Shown in pieces: positions 5,474-8,571 of a stretch of 8,571 nucleotides of DNA (positions are counted from its first letter, which is position 1; every line of letters starts with the position of its first letter). The notes beneath the pieces were generated by a model that saw only the letters and a program-made list of their open reading frames with translations, searched no databases and had not been told where the DNA came from. The translations under genes were made by a program, and so were the position numbers. The DNA is from an uncultured Lachnospiraceae bacterium (GTDB lineage Bacteria; Bacillota; Clostridia; Lachnospirales; Lachnospiraceae): NCBI GenBank assembly GCA_947174615.1, contig CAMWJQ010000155.1:1-8571 (forward strand), written 5' to 3'.

Positions 5474-5944
5474 TTACCGTGTTGAGGTGTTCCTATGCCC
5501 AAAAAGAATATTGCCATTTTTTGCATCTGAAAGCATTCTGTCAGCCAGTTCTTCATAAGTGCCAACAAGCTGCATAATATAATCCGCCGCATATGGTAAT
5601 GATAATGATTTGTATAATAAATCTTCATAAAATAATAGTTTGCCGTCCTCATCATTGAAAAAAGCATCTGACATGACGCTTACAATCTCTATCAACTCCT
5701 CCCTTGTCAAATCCTGAACAAGCGGCGCTTCCTCTACCAAAGTTTTCTCTGCAATCACATCTAGGTCCGTATAACTCCAATATTCAGAAAACTCAGCCTC
5801 CTCCTGTCTTTTTCCCGTCAGTTCTTCAAGTTTACGCAGCGCCTCTGCAACATCGCCCTCCCCATTGGCAATCTGCTCAATCAGTTCTTCCGCCATTTTT
5901 AACTTTTCTGCATCTGGTTTGTGATACATCAGTTCTTTTCTCAT
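5474..5944 (-). CDS. Hypothetical acidic protein, 156 residues
   Basis: The function is not recognised. The protein is soluble-looking and acidic, with no signal peptide, membrane segment or cysteine cluster. Residues 11-48 form a probable amphipathic helix pair (AEKLKMAEELIEQIANGEGD, then VAEALRKLEELTGK). Residues 52-75 hold FSEYWSYTDLDVIAEKTLVEEAP, 79-93 hold LTREELIEIVSVMSD, and 119-139 hold AADYIMQLVGTYEELADRMLS. The all-helical, acidic, single-domain make-up is compatible with small immunity or adaptor proteins, but no specific family can be named. The ATG at 5942-5944 has GGAGGA seven bases upstream, an excellent site. It is first in a likely two-gene unit with the 67-residue gene, separated by the 14-bp inverted repeat, and diverges from the dehydrogenase gene across 127 bases of AT-rich DNA. 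Confidence 0.78.
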   Translation of the reverse strand: MRKELMYHKPDAEKLKMAEELIEQIANGEGDVAEALRKLEELTGKRQEEAEFSEYWSYTDLDVIAEKTLVEEAPLVQDLTREELIEIVSVMSDAFFNDEDGKLLFYEDLLYKSLSLPYAADYIMQLVGTYEELADRMLSDAKNGNILFGHRNTSTR

Positions 5945-5997
5945 TGGTCATTCCTCCAAATAATACAATTATATTTTATATTTTTTTTCTTATATTT

Positions 5998-6027
5998 ATT
6001 CTATCATATATGTTATAATCATATCAG
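5998..6027 (-). promoter_or_regulatory. Weak candidate promoter for the 156-residue gene
   Basis: On the minus strand, CTGATA at 6022-6027 and TAGAAT at 5998-6003 are separated by 18 bases, giving a leader of about 45 bases. An alternative -10, TATAAT at 5968-5973, has no good -35 and would leave a leader of under 20 bases. The region is so AT-rich that chance matches are likely. Confidence 0.3.
6011..6019 (+). promoter_or_regulatory. Extended -10 promoter of the dehydrogenase gene
   Basis: TGTTATAAT is an extended -10 element (TGn followed by a perfect TATAAT at 6014-6019). The -35 region near 5990-5996 is poor (TATATT), which an extended -10 can compensate. Transcription would begin near 6026, about 46 bases before the start codon at 6072. 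It overlaps the candidate promoter for the divergent gene, so the two may compete. A 7-base direct repeat, ATCATAT, at 6003-6009 and 6018-6024 flanks it and could be an operator half-site pair (speculative). Confidence 0.6.
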
Positions 6028-6058
6028 CAGTAAAATCTGAAATAATAATGACAAATTT

Positions 6059-6065
6059 AGGAGGT
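6059..6065 (+). promoter_or_regulatory. Ribosome binding site fixing the dehydrogenase start
   Basis: AGGAGGT lies six bases before the ATG at 6072. An in-frame ATG at 6048 lies upstream of this site and has no Shine-Dalgarno of its own, so translation should start at 6072. Confidence 0.9.
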
Positions 6066-6071
6066 AATCAC

Positions 6072-6836
6072 ATGGGCAGACTTGACGGAAAGGTAGCAGT
6101 AATCACGGGAGGCAACTCAGGCATCGGTGCCTGCGCAGCAGAGCTTTTTGCAAAGGAGGGCGCAAAGGTTGTCATTTCAGCGCGAAGGGTAGAGCAGCTC
6201 GACGCTGTGGCAGATAAAATCAAAGCAGCCGGAGGCGAAGCCTTGGCAGTCCCCTGCGACATCTCAGACAAAGCGCAGTGCAGTGCTGTGATCGCAAAAA
6301 CCCTTGAAGCCTTTGGCACTGTTGATATTCTGGTAAACAATGCGGGTGTTGTTGACAGCGGCATTGAAGCTGTGGAAAAGGTGACAGACCAGACAATTGA
6401 CACCTTAATTGATATCAATACAAAGGGCACGCTTTACATGACGAGAGAGGCATCAAAAGTGATGATCGAAAAAAAGGCAGGCTCTATTGTGAATGTTGCC
6501 AGCGTGGCAGGCTACACAGGCGGCGGCGGTGTGGCTTATGTGGCAAGTAAGGCGGCGATGATCGGCATGACAAAAAATATCGCTATGCGCTGTGCGAATG
6601 TCAATGTACGCTGCAACGCCCTCTGTCCGGGAAGCGTCGTGACACCAATGACAATGGGAATGAAAAAAGAAAACCTTGATCCTGATATGATGGGCGCTAT
6701 GGCAAAACATGCCGACCTGTCCCTGCCAGTGTGTACGCCAGAGGAGGTTGCCAATGCAATCCTGTTCCTTGCAGGTGATGAGTCCTCTGCAATTACAGGA
6801 CAGATTATTGTTATCGACCACGGCGCTGACCTGTAA
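6072..6836 (+). CDS. Short-chain dehydrogenase/reductase (SDR), classical type
   Basis: This is a 254-residue cytoplasmic NAD(P)-dependent oxidoreductase of the classical SDR family, usually acting on a carbonyl or secondary alcohol. The cofactor motif TGGNSGIG is at 12-19, the structural NNAG at 89-92, and the catalytic set is Asn116, Ser144, Tyr156 and Lys160 (YVASK). CPGSVVTPM at 185-193 follows as expected. The C-terminus ends in a typical SDR strand (ITGQIIVIDHGADL). An ARR after the second strand (37-39), with no acidic residue there, suggests a preference for NADPH (inference). Length is normal and all catalytic residues are present. It is a single-gene unit with its own promoter and terminator, so context gives no substrate. 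FabG-like 3-oxoacyl reductases, sugar or steroid dehydrogenases and other SDRs share these motifs; the substrate cannot be assigned from the sequence alone. Confidence 0.94.
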   Translation: MGRLDGKVAVITGGNSGIGACAAELFAKEGAKVVISARRVEQLDAVADKIKAAGGEALAVPCDISDKAQCSAVIAKTLEAFGTVDILVNNAGVVDSGIEAVEKVTDQTIDTLIDINTKGTLYMTREASKVMIEKKAGSIVNVASVAGYTGGGGVAYVASKAAMIGMTKNIAMRCANVNVRCNALCPGSVVTPMTMGMKKENLDPDMMGAMAKHADLSLPVCTPEEVANAILFLAGDESSAITGQIIVIDHGADL

Positions 6837-6871
6837 TACCCTGCCATCATTGGACAATTCAGAATAATTTC

Positions 6872-6920
6872 AGGGACTGTCAGATTAGATCATCGTATCT
6901 ATTTCTGACAGTCCCTTTTT
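6872..6920 (+). terminator. Intrinsic terminator of the dehydrogenase gene
   Basis: AGGGACTGTCAGA (6872-6884) pairs perfectly with TCTGACAGTCCCT (6904-6916), and an inner TAGAT/ATCTA stem extends it. On the plus strand it is followed at once by TTTT. It lies 35 bases after the dehydrogenase stop. On the minus strand no U run follows, so it is a poor terminator for the convergent hydrogenase gene, for which no other clear one was seen. Confidence 0.9.
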
Positions 6921-6950
6921 GTTATTGTTCTATAAGCGAATCTATCACCT

Positions 6951-8447
6951 TCACTCCGGCTGGCGTACATCCTGTCCCGGAAGTTTTTGTTCGGAAGAAT
7001 TTTTGAAGCTGATCAAATCTTTTGCCGCTGTCGGAATGGCAATGTTCGTACCTGCCCCGGCAACACAGCCGCCCGGACACGCCATTCCTTCAATCAAACA
7101 TCCGTTTTTCTTGCCGGCTTTTGCAAGCATCAAAATCTTTTTGCACTCAGAGAGACTCTCCGCATGTTCGATATGAATCTCGGTGTCAGGATAATATTCC
7201 TTAATACACCCCTCAATGGCGCTGGCAACGCCTCCCGCAACGCCATATCCGCGCCCGGCAGCAGTTGCGTCGTTCATCGTGTCCATCGCCTCGATTTCTT
7301 CCAGTAAGATTCCCTTCGCTTCAAACATCCCCGTAAGCTCCTCAAAGGTGATTACAAAGTCCACATCGGAGCGGATTGTCCTGCGGCTTGCCTCAAGCTT
7401 CTTGCTAGCACATGGTCCGATAAATACCACACTCGCATCCGGATGCTGCTCCTTGATCACCCTGGCAGTCGCTACCATTGGCGTCAGGGCATTACTGATC
7501 TTATCAATCGTTTCCGGGAAAAATTTCTTGGCAAGCATCGACCATGACGGGCAGCATGAGGTGAGCAGAAACGGCACCTCTCCCGTCGCTACCTCTTTCA
7601 CGTAATGCTCTGCTTCTGTCATGGCACCCATGTCAGCGCCGATCGCTGTCTCATACACATCAAAGAATCCTAATTCCTTGAGTGCGGTCTTTAACATATC
7701 TGGTGTCACCTTGGGTCCGAACTGCCCCACAAACGCAGGCGCCACCTGCGCGATGATTTTTCTTCCTGACTGCATCGCGCGGATCAACTGAAAAATCTGC
7801 GATTTATCAGCGATTGCGCCAAAAGGACAGCTCACCATACACTGTCCGCAGGAAACACACTTCTCATCGTCGATCACAGCCCTGCCGTGGCTATCTGAAT
7901 GGATCGCATTCACGCCGCAATGCGCAAGACATGGGCGCTGCTGATGAGAAATCGCATCATAGGGACAGATGGTCTTACATTTACCACACTTGATGCATTT
8001 CTCCTGATCGATTACAGAGCGTCCGTTTTTCATTGTAATAGCGCCTCGCGGACATACCTCATTGCACGGGTGTGCAAGACATCCCATGCATTTGTCAGTG
8101 ACTTCATACCGATTCTCCGGACATGCATTGCACGCAGACGCGATCACCTGCATCAGAGGCGGCTCATAATACTTTTCATCAATATTACTCTCCTCCACCC
8201 CCTGACTGACCTGTACTGGCTCGTCCTCCGGGCGCAGCGACATTCCCATTGCAAGCCGGGTGCGCTCGCGGATAATCTCGCGCTCACGATAAATGTTATC
8301 CCAATAGGGTGAGTTCTCTGCATCTGCAAGTTTATAGGGGAGTGCTTCCATATCATCCACTAGATTTGTGGAATGATATGCCATATTTGCCACTTCTCTG
8401 AAAATTGCCCGTCGTGTTTTTCGAACCTGTGTATCTATCCCTCTCAT
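6951..8447 (-). CDS. Monomeric [FeFe]-hydrogenase-like protein with N-terminal ferredoxin clusters
   Basis: The 498-residue protein has a cysteine-rich N-terminal part followed by the H-cluster domain of [FeFe] hydrogenases. Ferredoxin-type motifs are at Cys120/123/128/132, Cys151/154/157/161 and Cys197/200/203/207, each ending in CP; extra pairs are Cys106/109 (CNACP) and Cys173/177 (CLAHC). The H-cluster signatures are L1 TSCCPSW (296-302), L2 IGPCASKKLEA (343-353) and L3 MACPGGCVAGAG (455-466). All cysteines expected to bind the H-cluster (299, 346, 457, 461) and the proton-relay cysteine 298 are present, so it could be catalytic. The architecture fits group B monomeric enzymes, which occur in anaerobic Firmicutes and whose role is poorly defined (family knowledge). 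It would act in the cytoplasm with ferredoxin. Maturases HydE, HydF and HydG are not in this window. The start at 8445-8447 has CAGGAGGC seven bases upstream. A role as an iron-sulphur redox sensor remains possible. Confidence 0.92.
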   Translation of the reverse strand: MRGIDTQVRKTRRAIFREVANMAYHSTNLVDDMEALPYKLADAENSPYWDNIYREREIIRERTRLAMGMSLRPEDEPVQVSQGVEESNIDEKYYEPPLMQVIASACNACPENRYEVTDKCMGCLAHPCNEVCPRGAITMKNGRSVIDQEKCIKCGKCKTICPYDAISHQQRPCLAHCGVNAIHSDSHGRAVIDDEKCVSCGQCMVSCPFGAIADKSQIFQLIRAMQSGRKIIAQVAPAFVGQFGPKVTPDMLKTALKELGFFDVYETAIGADMGAMTEAEHYVKEVATGEVPFLLTSCCPSWSMLAKKFFPETIDKISNALTPMVATARVIKEQHPDASVVFIGPCASKKLEASRRTIRSDVDFVITFEELTGMFEAKGILLEEIEAMDTMNDATAAGRGYGVAGGVASAIEGCIKEYYPDTEIHIEHAESLSECKKILMLAKAGKKNGCLIEGMACPGGCVAGAGTNIAIPTAAKDLISFKNSSEQKLPGQDVRQPE

Positions 8448-8516
8448 AAGCTCTGCCTCCTGCGTATCAATCTATTTCTATCATTATTATCATGTTCCTA
8501 TTTATATGGACACTGG

Positions 8517-8545
8517 ATAGTATTATTCTGACATATTTTTAACAA
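8517..8545 (-). promoter_or_regulatory. Candidate promoter of the hydrogenase-like gene
   Basis: On the minus strand, TTGTTA at 8540-8545 and TACTAT at 8517-8522 are separated by 17 bases, giving a leader of about 60 bases before the ATG at 8447. Each box matches consensus at four of six positions. The whole of 8448-8571 is AT-rich and gene-free as far as it is visible. Confidence 0.4.
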
Positions 8546-8571
8546 TAATTCAATATGGCTAGGCAATTTTT

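Noticed and set aside
5302..5667. Minus-strand 121-codon frame spanning the two small genes and the inverted repeat
   Set aside because: It overlaps both neighbours out of frame, has no ribosome binding site at its first ATG, and its Trp/Arg/Tyr-rich end looks like a frame shadow.
5195..5944. Toxin-antitoxin or defence pair interpretation of the two small genes
   Set aside because: Neither protein shows nuclease, DNA-binding or other toxin/antitoxin motifs; gene size and adjacency alone are not enough.
6048..6071. Upstream ATG start for the dehydrogenase (eight extra residues)
   Set aside because: It precedes the AGGAGGT at 6059-6065 and has no site of its own; the added residues are the translated ribosome binding region, and SDR proteins normally begin a few residues before the GKVAVITGG strand.
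6072..6836. Bile-acid hydroxysteroid dehydrogenase assignment for the SDR
   Set aside because: The gut-type host makes it tempting, but the sequence does not resemble the 7-alpha-, 7-beta- or BaiA-type enzymes I recall beyond general SDR motifs, and no bile-acid genes are adjacent.

Overview
The window looks like chromosomal DNA of an anaerobic Firmicute, most likely a gut-type Lachnospiraceae or related Clostridia. The reasons are the canonical Gram-positive rimP-nusA-ylxR-ylxQ-infB order, strong AGGAGG-type ribosome binding sites, a NusA with an acidic tail, an IF-2 with a long low-complexity N-terminal region, a clostridial-type citrate synthase, and a monomeric [FeFe]-hydrogenase-like protein with ferredoxin clusters. 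No rRNA, tRNA, CRISPR array, insertion sequence or phage gene was seen. This is family-level recognition by eye, not a database result.

Layout. Positions 1-3419 (minus strand) hold a tight translation/transcription operon read right to left: rimP, nusA, ylxR, ylxQ and the first 339 codons of infB, which runs off the left edge. Gaps are 20, 0, -8 and 23 bases. Positions 3420-3596 hold a promoter-like sequence followed by a strong hairpin that is either the citrate synthase terminator or part of the rimP-operon leader. Positions 3597-5015 (minus) hold a stand-alone citrate synthase with a good sigma-A type promoter. Positions 5138-5944 (minus) hold two small unrecognised genes separated by an unusual 14-bp-stem inverted repeat and closed by a terminator-like hairpin. 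From 5945 to 6071 is an AT-rich divergent promoter region. Positions 6072-6836 (plus) hold a classical short-chain dehydrogenase/reductase with its own extended -10 promoter and a textbook terminator. Positions 6951-8447 (minus) hold a [FeFe]-hydrogenase-like protein, convergent with the dehydrogenase.

How the genes work together. RimP (30S maturation), NusA (elongation, pausing and termination), YlxR/RnpM and YlxQ (RNA-binding proteins) and IF-2 (initiation) form one co-transcribed information-processing unit, with ylxR and ylxQ translationally coupled. Citrate synthase, the dehydrogenase and the hydrogenase are single-gene metabolic units suited to a fermenter: citrate for glutamate synthesis, NAD(P)H-linked carbonyl/alcohol chemistry, and hydrogen or redox sensing/turnover. 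Nothing in the sequence ties them to each other.

Most of the window is ordinary. The points most worth a second look are the possible attenuator-like arrangement before rimP, the in-frame DNA repeats in infB, the two orphan small genes with the inverted repeat between them, and the cysteine-rich group-B-like hydrogenase. No convincing undescribed multi-gene system was found.
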